A stretch of 64,000 nucleotides of DNA from Actinomycetes bacterium (lineage in GTDB: Bacteria > Actinomycetota > Acidimicrobiia > Acidimicrobiales > Bog-793): positions 1 through 64,000 of the forward strand of contig JAJZBI010000019.1 in NCBI GenBank assembly GCA_021798985.1, given 5' to 3'. The notes beneath the pieces are model-generated. The model made no database searches. It was given only the letters and a program-made list of their open reading frames with translations, and was not told where the DNA came from. This document shows positions 1-7,941 of this stretch, one piece after another. The position numbers and the translations under genes were made by a program. The first letter of the stretch is position 1, and the number at the start of each line of letters is the position of its first letter.

Positions 1-149
1 TCCTGCCGAGGTCGGTCGTCATCGTTGCCCCGACGTCGCGAAGCGCTCGTCCAGCATCGTTCCGACCAGAGGCTGAGATCGCCGGCGAGACCACTCGCGT
101 CCTGGTCGAGCAGATCGGTGCCGTCGAGATCTTTCGCATGCTGATATAG
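1..149 (+). CDS. C-terminal fragment of MazF/PemK-family toxin (partial)
   Basis: The reading frame is open from the left edge and reads IVAPTSRSARPASFRPE followed by TTRVLVEQIGAVE, which is the conserved second half of actinobacterial MazF/PemK ribonuclease toxins. The family cleaves mRNA and is held inactive by a small antitoxin normally encoded just upstream, here outside the window. After AVE the frame diverges and stops at 147-149, so the usual last 15-25 residues (AVD.xRL..) are missing. This suggests a frameshifted or truncated toxin next to decayed DNA. Family assignment is by recognition of the motif; whether the protein is active cannot be judged without the N-terminus. Confidence 0.5.
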   Translation, partial: LPRSVVIVAPTSRSARPASFRPEAEIAGETTRVLVEQIGAVEIFRMLI

Positions 150-153
150 GGCC

Positions 154-211
154 GGGGCATGGGCACCTCTCGATCGTCTTGGCGGACTGTCGAGTCAGGG
201 TGCCCTGCCCC
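154..211. repeat. Inverted repeat (stem-loop) after the toxin fragment
   Basis: GGGGCATGGGCACC at 154-167 pairs with GGTGCCCTGCCCC at 199-211, with one bulged base and a loop of about 31 bases. It lies just past the toxin stop and could be a terminator or the footprint of a mobile element end. There is no T-tract. Confidence 0.4.
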
Positions 212-289
212 ACTACCTCACGCCAGCGCTGCAGCTCCTTCTCCCTCGCGTCCGGGGTGTACGAAAACCCAGGAACCGGTGTACGGAAT

Positions 290-485
290 GGCTCGCGCGA
301 TAACTACGCAGGCACAAGATGTAGTTCCTGACGGTATCCGTGTCGTATTCGGGTTTCCTGACTTTCGCCGAGGAGGCGGTGGGACGAAAGCCACGAAACC
401 AAAGGAATCCAGCCATCCCCGCGGCCAAGCATCCTGCGGCGCATCGGACACCAGATGTTGTGCCCGGTTAGTTATCGCGCGAGCC
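290..485. repeat. MITE-like element with 17-bp perfect terminal inverted repeats
   Basis: GGCTCGCGCGATAACTA at 290-306 is repeated in perfect inversion at 469-485, and weaker pairing (GGCACAA.AT.T) extends each arm to about 36 bases. The 196-bp interval has no convincing gene. Similar but shifted motifs (TGTACGGA, GTGYRCGAAAACC) lie just outside both ends at 258-289 and 490-525, so the boundaries may be wider than given. The layout fits a non-autonomous IS derivative. I do not recognise the parent family and see no clean target-site duplication. Confidence 0.5.
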
Positions 486-588
486 CTTGTGTACGGATTC
501 AACCGGACTGGGTGTGCGAAAACCACCGGAGCCGTCAGTTTGGCGACGCCCTGGCCCTCCGAAGCCGCCCCGGCGCCGAGGCCTGACA

Positions 589-1800
589 TCACCGCGTCAC
601 GGGGCGGGGTCTGAGCGAGCCGGCAACGGCGAAGGCTGCCAAGAAGAGCGCCGCGACCAACCAGAGCGCAGTGAGCAGCCCGGCGCGCTCTGCCAGGGCG
701 CCGATCACCGGCGGACCGGCGAGCCCGGCGAAATAGCCGATTGACCCAACCACACTGACTCGCGCCGCGGGATCTGGGCCGCTCTCGGCCGCGGCCGACA
801 TACCAAGGGGAAAGCCCATCGACACGCCGACGGACCAGAGCAAGGTGCCGACAAGGACGACCCATCGGCTATCGGCCTGGATGAACAAGATCATCCCGAT
901 AACCCCGAGCGTCGTGGTCACCCGGATCGCCCGCACGCGACCAAGCCGGTCGACAATCGGTCCGCCGAAGACCCTGCTGAGTGCCTCACCGGCAGCGAAG
1001 GCCGTGAAAAAGAGCGCCGCTACCGCGGCGCTCTGGCCGTGGTCTTCGCGCACCGCAAGCGTGAGCCAGCTATTCGCGGAGCCCTCGCCAAGTTCGACTC
1101 CGAGCATCACGACGCCGATGAGCAAGAGCCGCCAGTCCAGCCAGCCGCGCAACCACTGACGGACCTTGGCGCCGCGATCCCCCGCCGCCGGCTGATCGCT
1201 GCTCGGAGCCTCGGTGCGGGGCACGCCCGGTGCGATCAATGTGGCTGCCAGCACGATCGCTCCGGCTTCTCCGAAGAACTGCTGGGCTGGTGTGATCCCA
1301 AGGGCGGCGCATACTGCTCCGATCCCTGAGCCCGCGGCCGCCCCAATCGACCATGCACCATGCATCCTCGGCATCAGCGTTCGGCCGGCGCGGCGTTCGA
1401 TCGCCGCGCCCTCGACGTTGATCAACACATCGAGGGTGCCGATCGCCACGCCAATAACCAAGAAGCCGACGGTGAGCAGTGGAACCGAGCCGAGCGCAAG
1501 CGCCGCGCCGAGCACGCCCATCGCCGTCGCGATGGCCACCGTCGCACTCGCGACCGCACGGCGACTGCCCAAGCGATGGAGAATCGGATTGGACAAGAGG
1601 AGCCCGACGATGCCGCCCACCGTCACCCCGGCGAGCAGCAGACCGATCGTCGCGGTACTTATGCCGAGCTGTGACTTGATGGCAGGCAACCGAGGGCCCC
1701 ACGCCGCCACCGTAACGCCCCCGATGCCAAATGACGCCGTGATCGACCACCGCCAGCGGTCAAGCCCCCGTGGCGGCGACGCCACACGTAACTCACTCAC
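589..1800 (-). CDS. MFS transporter, YbjJ/fucose-permease-like
   Basis: A 403-residue integral membrane protein with about 12 hydrophobic segments, the normal length of a major facilitator permease. The N-terminal half carries GPRLPAIKSQLGIS and a loop 2-3 segment NPILHRLGSRRAV; the second half repeats the pattern with GGPIVDRLGRVRAI. The GPR.P..K..LGIS opening resembles the YbjJ-type MFS branch, whose substrates are poorly known (sugars or drugs are both possible). It is the only intact gene in the decayed first 4.2 kb. The ATG start at 1800 gives the complete first helix. It is single, with no partner regulator visible. Family is sure, substrate unknown. Confidence 0.85.
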   Translation of the reverse strand: MSELRVASPPRGLDRWRWSITASFGIGGVTVAAWGPRLPAIKSQLGISTATIGLLLAGVTVGGIVGLLLSNPILHRLGSRRAVASATVAIATAMGVLGAALALGSVPLLTVGFLVIGVAIGTLDVLINVEGAAIERRAGRTLMPRMHGAWSIGAAAGSGIGAVCAALGITPAQQFFGEAGAIVLAATLIAPGVPRTEAPSSDQPAAGDRGAKVRQWLRGWLDWRLLLIGVVMLGVELGEGSANSWLTLAVREDHGQSAAVAALFFTAFAAGEALSRVFGGPIVDRLGRVRAIRVTTTLGVIGMILFIQADSRWVVLVGTLLWSVGVSMGFPLGMSAAAESGPDPAARVSVVGSIGYFAGLAGPPVIGALAERAGLLTALWLVAALFLAAFAVAGSLRPRPVTR

Positions 1801-2099
1801 GCGAACGCGCGCGCCGAGTGCGGGGCGATCGCGTTAGCTGGCCGCGCTCGCCCGGCCGGCACGCCTGAGATCTGCCACGCCCGATGAGGGCCCGCCAACC
1901 ACGCGGTCGGCTCCATCCGACATGGCGAGCTCAACGGCATTGGCGACCAGGAACGAGCGCTCGGTGCGTCGCCGTCGTCATCTCCCCCGTCACCGTCGTC
2001 ATGGTAGAGGACGAGGTCGCCGGCGCGCTCTGGCAACGCGCAGCGTTTGGCACGATCGTGCGATAATCAGGCGAGCGGCAGGAGGTGTGCGCGCCCGAG
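1801..2099. other. No recognisable gene
   Basis: Short open frames exist on both strands but none resembles a known protein or carries a plausible ribosome binding site. It probably holds the 5' region of the adjoining MFS genes or eroded sequence. Confidence 0.5.
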
Positions 2100-3500
2100 T
2101 CCCGTCTCGGCCTCACCGCGCCTCGCGCGCACCGCCAACTTCCTCCTGCTCTCGGTTGCCAGTCCCTCTCGGGCATCGGCACAAACGCCGTGAACGTTCG
2201 CGTATCCGCTTCTCGTGCTCGGCCTCACCGGGTCTGCGGTGCTCACTGGCGCTGATGCCCTCGCTTGCTGCCCAGGCGTTTTCCAGTTGCCCCGGCTCTA
2301 TGATGGCGGGGCACGCTGCGAGCGATGCGGGGCTGCAGATTACGTTGCCGACCTCATCGATCGTGGCGATGGCGAGCAGGAAGATCCAATCGACCGCGTG
2401 GAGCGCGGCGAGGAGCGCCAGCACGACCATCCGCAGGGCGTCGCACACGATCATGGCGTGGCGGCGATCGACGCGGTCGGCAAGCGCGCCGGCCGGGAGC
2501 CGGAGGGCAAAGCTTGCCACGGCTCCCACCGTCCCCACCTGCGAATCCCGTGGGGCTGTCGCACTCATCGGCTCGAGAACCAGCACCTGTGAACAGTGAA
2601 GAAGCCACGGATGGCCTTCTGCGAAGATTGTCAACCCGTTGGGCTGGGGTTAGGAGCCGACGGCGCCCCACCCCGGTGGGAGCCGAAGCGATCCGGCAAC
2701 GAATGTATGCCGCTGGCCTGATCGGCCCGGCACTCGGTGGCGTGCTCTTCGGTGCCGGTCGCGCGATTCCCTTCATCGCCGACGCCGCTTCCTACCCCAC
2801 GTCCGTCGCCACCGTTGCCCAGCTTCGGGGAAGCTTCGCGATCCACGAGCGACGCGAGCGCCGTGGGCTGTGGCGAGAAACCCTCGAGGGCATGCAGCTC
2901 CTCTGGTCTCAGCCGCTGCTTCGCGCCGCGGTGATCCCGGCGCCGCCCATCAACTTCGCGTTCAGCGGTGTGATCTTCACCGTCATGATCGCGCGACGCG
3001 AGAGCGGCTCGAGCGCCACCGTGATCGGGCTCGCGCAGGCCGGGATCGCCTGCAGTGGCCTGCTCGGAGCCTTGCTCGCGCCCCGATTGCGTGCCCGGAT
3101 GAAGATCTCCGAGACACTGCTGGTCTTGAGCGCGAGCGCCGTCGTTGCCTTCGTCGCGGCCGCCGTTGCGCTGCCCTCGCCGTTCGTCGCAGTCGTCATC
3201 GGCGCGAGCGCGCTGTTCTCGCCGGCAACCAATGCCACAATGATCGCGGCAATGTTGCGAGCGACTCCGAAGGAGCTGCGCGGACGGGTCGGCAATACCG
3301 TGCTCAGCGCCGCGAGCGGCCTTGCTCGCTCGCTCCCCTCATGGCTGGCATGCTCGTCGTGCATCTGTCGGGGCCCGGCGCGATGGGCCTCTTCGCAGGG
3401 GTGGTGCTCGTCGCTCCTGGTCGCCTGCTCCCCGGACCGCGCAACGCCGAGGCGATCCTCGAAGCACGCGGTCCTGCTTCGAGCGAACCAGCATCCCCCC
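2100..3500 (+). pseudogene. MFS transporter (EntS/MFS_3-like) pseudogene with internal inversion
   Basis: The pieces of one MFS_3-type exporter are present in the right order but not on one strand. Plus strand 2120-2253 encodes the first helix (NFLLLSVA, then FAYPLLVLGLTGSAVLTGA in another frame). The minus strand of about 2254-2560 encodes the next part (VGTVGAVASFALRLPAGALA, DRVDRRHAM, ending ENAWAASEG). Plus strand from about 2683 resumes with EAIRQRMYAAGLIGPALGG and continues to about 3320, then shifts frame (LMAGMLVVHLSGPGAMGLFA). Re-inverting the middle block would rejoin TGA to VGTVGA and AASE to AIRQRMYAAGL. Frameshifts and in-frame stops at about 2160, 2190 and 3320 show it is dead. 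Family assignment rests on the loop motif RLPAGALADRVDRR and the IGPALGG helix. Confidence 0.7.
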
Positions 3501-3587
3501 ATTCACCGTCGCCGGCGCGCGCCGAGCCGGCCCCGGGGGTGGTCGCCTTCATGCTGAACGACAGCGGCAGCGACGATCCTCGCGCCC

Positions 3588-3800
3588 CTAGAGCTCGTCG
3601 GCGTGCATCGACAGGTGTGCCTTGTCGTTGAGGTGCCAGGCGACGAAGGGGTGCTCGTGAAGGAACTCGAGACGCAAGCCGGCCGTCACGACGGCGATGA
3701 CGATCTCTCCGAGCCCGTGGCTCCACCGCCAGGACTCTGGATGCGCGAAGACCGCGTCGTCGTCGCTGCAGTCGCCTGGTTCCTGATCGAAATCCGCGGT
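3588..3800 (-). pseudogene. Remnant of a SAM-dependent methyltransferase C-terminus
   Basis: The minus strand reads ESWRWSHGLGEIVIAVVTAG then LRLEFLHEHPFVAW before stopping at 3588. The W.H.LGEIV.A...AGLRLEFLHE.PF pattern is the typical C-terminal end of a class I methyltransferase family common in Actinobacteria. No SAM-binding (Motif I) region is found upstream on this strand; the preceding codons are low-complexity. The usual closing segment after HEHPF is also altered. I read it as a leftover C-terminal piece of a deleted gene. Confidence 0.5.
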
Positions 3801-3904
3801 GGCCCCCGTGGTGCCAGCCGGCTCGGCGCCCTCGAGCCGGTGGATCCGGCGAGCGTCGACCGCCTCTACGGTGCGATGGCGCGCCCGCGCGCCAGACGCC
3901 GAGC

Positions 3905-4133
3905 ACCCTCCCCACACCCTCGAGGCGATCGTCGAGCTCCTGGCGCGGACCGACGCCGAGCTCTCGGCGAGCGAAGTCGCCGAGAGCTCGGCGTCAGCCG
4001 GGCGACGGCCTAGGGCTACCTCGTCCCGGCGGAGGCCGCGGGGCGCATCACGATGTCGTTGCGCTACGGCTCGGCCGGCCGCCCCGAGCACCGCTACAGC
4101 CACCGCGGCGGCGAGGCACTCCCCAGCCACTGA
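3905..4133 (+). pseudogene. Remnant of a DcuR/CitB-type response regulator (C-terminal HTH)
   Basis: Two plus-strand frames together spell the DNA-binding end of a CitB/DcuR-family response regulator: TLEAIVELLARTDAELSASE, then GVSRATA, an in-frame TAG at 4011-4013, then GYLVPAEAAGRITMSLRYG and SAGRPEHRYS ending at TGA 4131-4133. The family normally has L..S..EVAE..GVSR.TARRYLE.L...G......YG..GRPE.RYR. At least one frameshift (near 3990) and the TAG stop make it non-functional. No receiver domain is found upstream, so only the last third of the gene survives. Confidence 0.6.
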
Positions 4134-4349
4134 ACCCGGACCGGAGCGTGCCAAGCCGCACGCCCGCCGTGTTCGAGGCAAGATCCAAGCCGAGATGCCG
4201 GCACGCCAGCCAACTGCCCCCGCCCCCGTCCGGCGATTCCCTACACTCTCGGGCGGCCGTCCGGCGCGACGAAGCGCCAGCAGGTGGCCGAGCGCGGCGA
4301 GGAAGATCTCGAGCAGACCACCGCGTCCCACGGGAGGGCAGGCGAGCAG

Positions 4350-5531
4350 ATGACCAGTCGATCCGCGCATGACCCCGACATGCGCCGCGCATCCCGCCCG
4401 GCCAGTCCGTCACGAAGCGCTCCGTCGCGCCGGCCGGCGGCACCGCCACAACGGGTGCGGCGGACCAGCCGGCGCCCGAGCCCGCGCGTCTTGCTGCGAC
4501 GCTGGGCCGTACTCGTCGGCGTAATCCTCCTCGCCGTCATCAGCTTGAACGCGGCGTTCGCGAGCTCGCCGGCGCACAAGGGCGCGCCGGTCGCCGGCCA
4601 GACGGCCAGCGTGGTGACCACGAGCACCCACCTCGTGGTCAGCACCGAGCCGTGGCACCTGCAAGCGCCCGTTTCTCGTGCCGTGGTCGTCCCCGATGGC
4701 GCGAGCTTTCTGATCCTCGGCGGCCTTGCCACCGGCGACACGTCGACCGGCGCGATCTGGAAGGTCGACCCGGCGACCGGCAGCGCCGTCTCTTTCGGCT
4801 CGCTCGCCACGCCCGTGCACGACGCCGCCGGCGCGATGCTCGACCACAGCGCCTACGTCTTCGGGGGCGGGTCGTACTCGACGGTGGCCACCGTCCAGGC
4901 GCTCCGCCCGCACGCGGCGGTCGCCGGCACGGTCGGCTCGCTGCCGTCCGGGCGCTCGGACCTGTCGAGCGTGACGATCGGCGGCCGCGCGTACATCCTC
5001 GGCGGCTACAGCGGCTCGGCGCTCGAGCCGCAGATCCTCGCCACCACCACCGGCACGAGCTTCGCTCCCGCCGGCGAGCTCGCCCAGCCCGTGCGCTACG
5101 GCGCCGTCGCCGCGCTCGACCATGCGATCTACGTCGTCGGCGGGGTCGTCGGCACGACCGAGAGCGCCGCCGAAGAAACCGGCGACATCCAGCGTTTCGA
5201 TCCGGCGACGGGCAAGACGGCGGTGATCGGCCATCTCCCCGTCCCGCTCGCGCACGCCGCGGCGGTCGCGCTCGGTGGGCGGCTGTACGTCCTCGGCGGC
5301 CGGACGGGCTCGAGCCTGTCGAGCCGGATCTGGCAGATCAACCTCCGCTCGGGCAAGCCGAGCGTCGTTGGCACCATGGCCTCGGCGCGAAGCGACGCCG
5401 GGGTCGTGGTGCTCGGCCAGCGCGCCTACCTCGTCGGCGGCGAGACCACCGGCCCGTTGGCGCCGCTGGCAAGCGTGGTGTCGGTGCGCCTCGTCACGAC
5501 CCGCACCACCCAGCGCCGTCCGATCCGCTAG
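4350..5531 (+). CDS. Membrane-anchored Kelch-repeat beta-propeller protein
   Basis: About 393 residues from this start. The N-terminus is a basic, Pro/Arg-rich cytoplasmic stretch followed by a single hydrophobic helix (WAVLVGVILLAVISLNAAFA), so the rest is likely outside the membrane. The exported part repeats the Kelch signature of a GG pair after beta strands five or six times (LILGGL, VFGGG, ILGGY, VVGGV, VLGGR, LVGGE), enough for one propeller. Such domains bind ligands or partners; no catalytic motif is visible. The ATG at 4350 follows GGGAGGG by about 12 bases; ATG 4284 and ATG 4380 are alternatives in the same frame. A strong hairpin follows the stop. Confidence 0.75.
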   Translation: MTSRSAHDPDMRRASRPASPSRSAPSRRPAAPPQRVRRTSRRPSPRVLLRRWAVLVGVILLAVISLNAAFASSPAHKGAPVAGQTASVVTTSTHLVVSTEPWHLQAPVSRAVVVPDGASFLILGGLATGDTSTGAIWKVDPATGSAVSFGSLATPVHDAAGAMLDHSAYVFGGGSYSTVATVQALRPHAAVAGTVGSLPSGRSDLSSVTIGGRAYILGGYSGSALEPQILATTTGTSFAPAGELAQPVRYGAVAALDHAIYVVGGVVGTTESAAEETGDIQRFDPATGKTAVIGHLPVPLAHAAAVALGGRLYVLGGRTGSSLSSRIWQINLRSGKPSVVGTMASARSDAGVVVLGQRAYLVGGETTGPLAPLASVVSVRLVTTRTTQRRPIR

Positions 5532-5546
5532 CGCCGGGCGCGGCCC

Positions 5547-5575
5547 GGGCGCCGGCCCACGAGGAGCCGGCGCCC
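5547..5575. terminator. GC-rich hairpin between convergent genes
   Basis: GGGCGCCGGC at 5547-5556 pairs perfectly with GCCGGCGCCC at 5566-5575 around a 9-base loop. It lies between the stops of the converging Kelch and MFS genes, so it may end transcription from both sides. It lacks a T-run, as is common in high-GC bacteria. Confidence 0.6.
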
Positions 5576-5585
5576 GTTCGGGGCG

Positions 5586-7073
5586 CTACATGCTGCCGAA
5601 CGCCTCGACCGCTGCCACCTCGTCACGCCGGGCGTGGATGAGGCCGACCGCCGCCACGATCGCGAGGGCGATGATCACCGCGCTGTAGGTGAACGCCGTG
5701 GTATAGCCGTGCACAAGGCCCGCTGCTGCCGCCGCGGGAGAGCGGTGAGAGAGGTAGGTGGCGGTCGCCGAGGCGGCGATTGTGTTCAACAGCGCCGTGC
5801 CGAGCGCGCCGCCCACCTGCTGGGTCGTGTTGACGAGCGCGCTCGCCACGCCGGCGTCGCGATGCTCGATGCCGATCAGCGCCGTGCTCGAGAAGGGCAC
5901 GAAGGCGAGGCCCATGCCGATGCTCACGATCACCTCGGCAGGCAGCACGTGGAGGGCATAGGAGCTGTGCACGCCGAGTCGGGTGAACCAGATGAGCCCG
6001 ATCGCCCCGAGGCTGAGGCCGACGCCGCTCAAGGCGCGCGGCCCGACGCGGGGCAGCAGCTGGCTCGCCAGCGTGGCCGCGACGATGATGCCGCCCGAGA
6101 AGGGAAGGAAAGCGAAGCCGCTCTTCAGCGCCGAGTAATGCAGCGTCCCTTGGAGGTAGTAGGTGAGGAACAAGAAGACGCCGAAGAGCGCGATGCCAAC
6201 GAGGAGGGAGGCGAGGAAGGCGCCGCCGCGGCTGCGATCGGTGACGACGCGCAGCGGGAGCAGGGCGTCGGCGGTGCGGGACTCGATGAGCACGAACGCC
6301 CCGAGCGCCACGACCGCGCCGGCGAGCAGTCCCAAGGTGATCGGCGCGCCCCAGCCGTCGGTCTGGGCGCGGGTGAAGCCGTAGACCAAGAGCACCAGCC
6401 CGACCGTCGAGCTCACGGCGCCCGGCAGGTCGTAGCGGGCGCGCTGGTCCGAGCGGCTCTCGCGGACCTCGCGTGTTGCCATCACCGCCGTGAGCACGGC
6501 GATCGGCGCGTTGATGAGCAAGGTCCAGCGCCAGCTCGCGTACTGGGTGAGCAGACCACCGAGCACGAGGCCGATCGCTGCACCGCCGCCGGCGATCGCG
6601 CCGTAGACGCCAAAGGCGCGCGCCCGTTCCTTCGGCTCGGTGAAGGTCACCGTGATGAGGGAGAGCGCGGCCGGGGCCATCAAGGCGGCGAAGGCGCCCT
6701 GCAGGGCGCGGGCACCAAAGAGCATGGCGGCGTTCTGCGCCAGGCCGCCGAGCGCGGAGGAGGCGGCGAAGCCGAGCAGGCTCACGATGAAGACGCGCTT
6801 GCGCCCGAGGTAGTCGGCGATCCGGCCCCCCAGCAGCAACAGGCCGCCGAAGGCGAGCGTGTACGCGGTGATGACCCACTGGCGGTTGGCAACCGAGATG
6901 TGCAGCGCCCGTTGGGCCGACGGCAGCGCGATCGTCACCACCGAGGCATCGAGGACGATCATCAGCTGCGCGATGGCGATGACCGCCAGCGCGCGGAAAC
7001 GGCGCGGGTCGGTGCCCGGTGCCGCTGTAGTGCTCGCCGGCTCGGCGAGCGAGACAGATGACGCAGGGGGCAT
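5586..7073 (-). CDS. DHA2-family (EmrB/QacA) MFS drug exporter
   Basis: A 495-residue protein with about 14 hydrophobic helices, the length and layout of DHA2 proton-driven multidrug exporters. Near the N-terminus IAQLMIVLDASVVTIALPSA is the family's helix 1 motif (LD.TIVN-type), followed by QWVITAYTLAFGGLLLLGGR, ADYLGRKRVF and motif C (GAIAGGGAAIGLVLGGLL). The chosen ATG at 7071-7073 is preceded by AAGGAG with a 4-base gap; codons upstream of it look non-coding. A TetR gene is divergent with palindromic operator sites in the space between, so the exporter is probably repressed by that TetR until an inducer binds. The substrate cannot be read from sequence. Confidence 0.9.
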   Translation of the reverse strand: MPPASSVSLAEPASTTAAPGTDPRRFRALAVIAIAQLMIVLDASVVTIALPSAQRALHISVANRQWVITAYTLAFGGLLLLGGRIADYLGRKRVFIVSLLGFAASSALGGLAQNAAMLFGARALQGAFAALMAPAALSLITVTFTEPKERARAFGVYGAIAGGGAAIGLVLGGLLTQYASWRWTLLINAPIAVLTAVMATREVRESRSDQRARYDLPGAVSSTVGLVLLVYGFTRAQTDGWGAPITLGLLAGAVVALGAFVLIESRTADALLPLRVVTDRSRGGAFLASLLVGIALFGVFLFLTYYLQGTLHYSALKSGFAFLPFSGGIIVAATLASQLLPRVGPRALSGVGLSLGAIGLIWFTRLGVHSSYALHVLPAEVIVSIGMGLAFVPFSSTALIGIEHRDAGVASALVNTTQQVGGALGTALLNTIAASATATYLSHRSPAAAAAGLVHGYTTAFTYSAVIIALAIVAAVGLIHARRDEVAAVEAFGSM

Positions 7074-7121
7074 GCAGCTCCTTTGGGCTGAGGAAGACGG
7101 GGGAATCTCCACGACGCTAAA

Positions 7122-7787
7122 GTGAGAGCCGTGGTTCCGGATGAAGAATACGGAACGTCGGTTCCGGTTGTCAACCGGAACGATGCTTCCGGGTCCAAGC
7201 CGAAGGCGCAGCGCGCCGATGCCCGGCGCAACCGCGAGGCGATCGTGCGCGCCGCCGACGAGGCCTTCGCCTCGGGCGGGCCCACGGTGTCCATGGACGA
7301 GATCGCCGGTGCCGCCGGGGTGGGCGTCGGCACCTTGTACCGCCACTTCCCCACCAAAGAGGCGCTGTTCGTGGCGGTCGTCAGCCACCACCTCAGCCTC
7401 TTGTGCGACGAGGTTGAGACGCTGCGCGACGCGAGCGACCCCGGGGCAGCCTTCTATGACCTGCTGGACCGCATGGTGCAAGAGGCCACCGACAAGCGCG
7501 ACCTCATCGATGCGCTCAGCCGGGCTGGCATCGACCCCTCCGACGGTGTCGGAGAGGTCAAAGAGCGCCTCCACGCAGCGGTCGGAGCGCTCTTTGCGCG
7601 CGCCAAGCAGACCGGCGCGGTTCGCGACGACCTCGGTGTGGACGAGCTGTTGTCCTTATTGATGGGCACCTGCACCGCGATGTGCCAGGTCGACGCCGAC
7701 CAGGCGGCGCGAGCGCGGATGATGGCCGTCATCTTCGACGGCCTCCGCCCCCCCACCGCCCCCCGCCACAGCGCCTCCCGCCGCTGA
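7122..7787 (+). CDS. TetR-family transcriptional repressor
   Basis: A 221-residue regulator with an N-terminal TetR helix-turn-helix at about residues 30-75 (ADARRNREAIVRAADEAFA, then EIAGAAGVGVGTLYRHFPTK), followed by a variable helical ligand domain. It is divergent from the DHA2 exporter and probably represses it and itself. The GTG at 7122 (or GTG 7131) is the only start in frame before the HTH. This places the best palindromic operator inside the first 20 codons, which is unusual and could mean a self-blocking site or a later non-standard start. The first 25 residues have no homology expected of TetR proteins. Confidence 0.85.
   Translation: MRAVVPDEEYGTSVPVVNRNDASGSKPKAQRADARRNREAIVRAADEAFASGGPTVSMDEIAGAAGVGVGTLYRHFPTKEALFVAVVSHHLSLLCDEVETLRDASDPGAAFYDLLDRMVQEATDKRDLIDALSRAGIDPSDGVGEVKERLHAAVGALFARAKQTGAVRDDLGVDELLSLLMGTCTAMCQVDADQAARARMMAVIFDGLRPPTAPRHSASRR
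7134..7181. promoter_or_regulatory. Palindromic operator cluster for the TetR regulator
   Basis: GTTCCGGTTG (7161-7170) and CAACCGGAAC (7172-7181) form a perfect inverted repeat around one base. A second looser pair, GTTCCG at 7134-7139 and CGGAAC at 7151-7156, uses the same half-site. The cluster lies between the exporter start (7073) and the HTH coding region of the TetR gene, the expected place for a TetR operator. Confidence 0.65.
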
Positions 7788-7875
7788 CCGCCCAGCGGAC
7801 GGTCCCAGCCGACGTACGGGCGCGGGCCGACGCGGTCGCTGGCACGTGGAGTCGTCCGTGCCGTCGCCCTCGCTC

Positions 7876-7920
7876 AGCGCAGTCGCGTGGTGCGCAGTCG
7901 CGTAGTGCGCAGTCGCAACT
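7876..7920. repeat. Three tandem 15-bp repeats between convergent genes
   Basis: Units of the form TGCGCAGTCGCGTAG occur at 7876-7890, 7891-7905 and 7906-7920 with few mismatches. The last unit, with GCGCGGCGCAC just after it, can fold into a hairpin, so the block may act as a terminator between tetR and menB. No coding role is seen. Confidence 0.55.
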
Positions 7921-7941
7921 GCGCGGCGCACCTTGGGGCCG

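Noticed and set aside
213-428. Small minus-strand ORF over the inverted-repeat element as a transposase
   Set aside because: It has no transposase motif, and it starts and ends outside the logic of the element.
5634-7061. A long plus-strand frame opposite the DHA2 exporter
   Set aside because: Low-complexity Glu/Arg/Ala composition, no start signal, fully covered by a convincing gene on the other strand.
7876-7920. Three 15-bp repeats as CRISPR or replication iterons
   Set aside because: Too few, no spacers, no replication gene nearby; likely slippage or a terminator.
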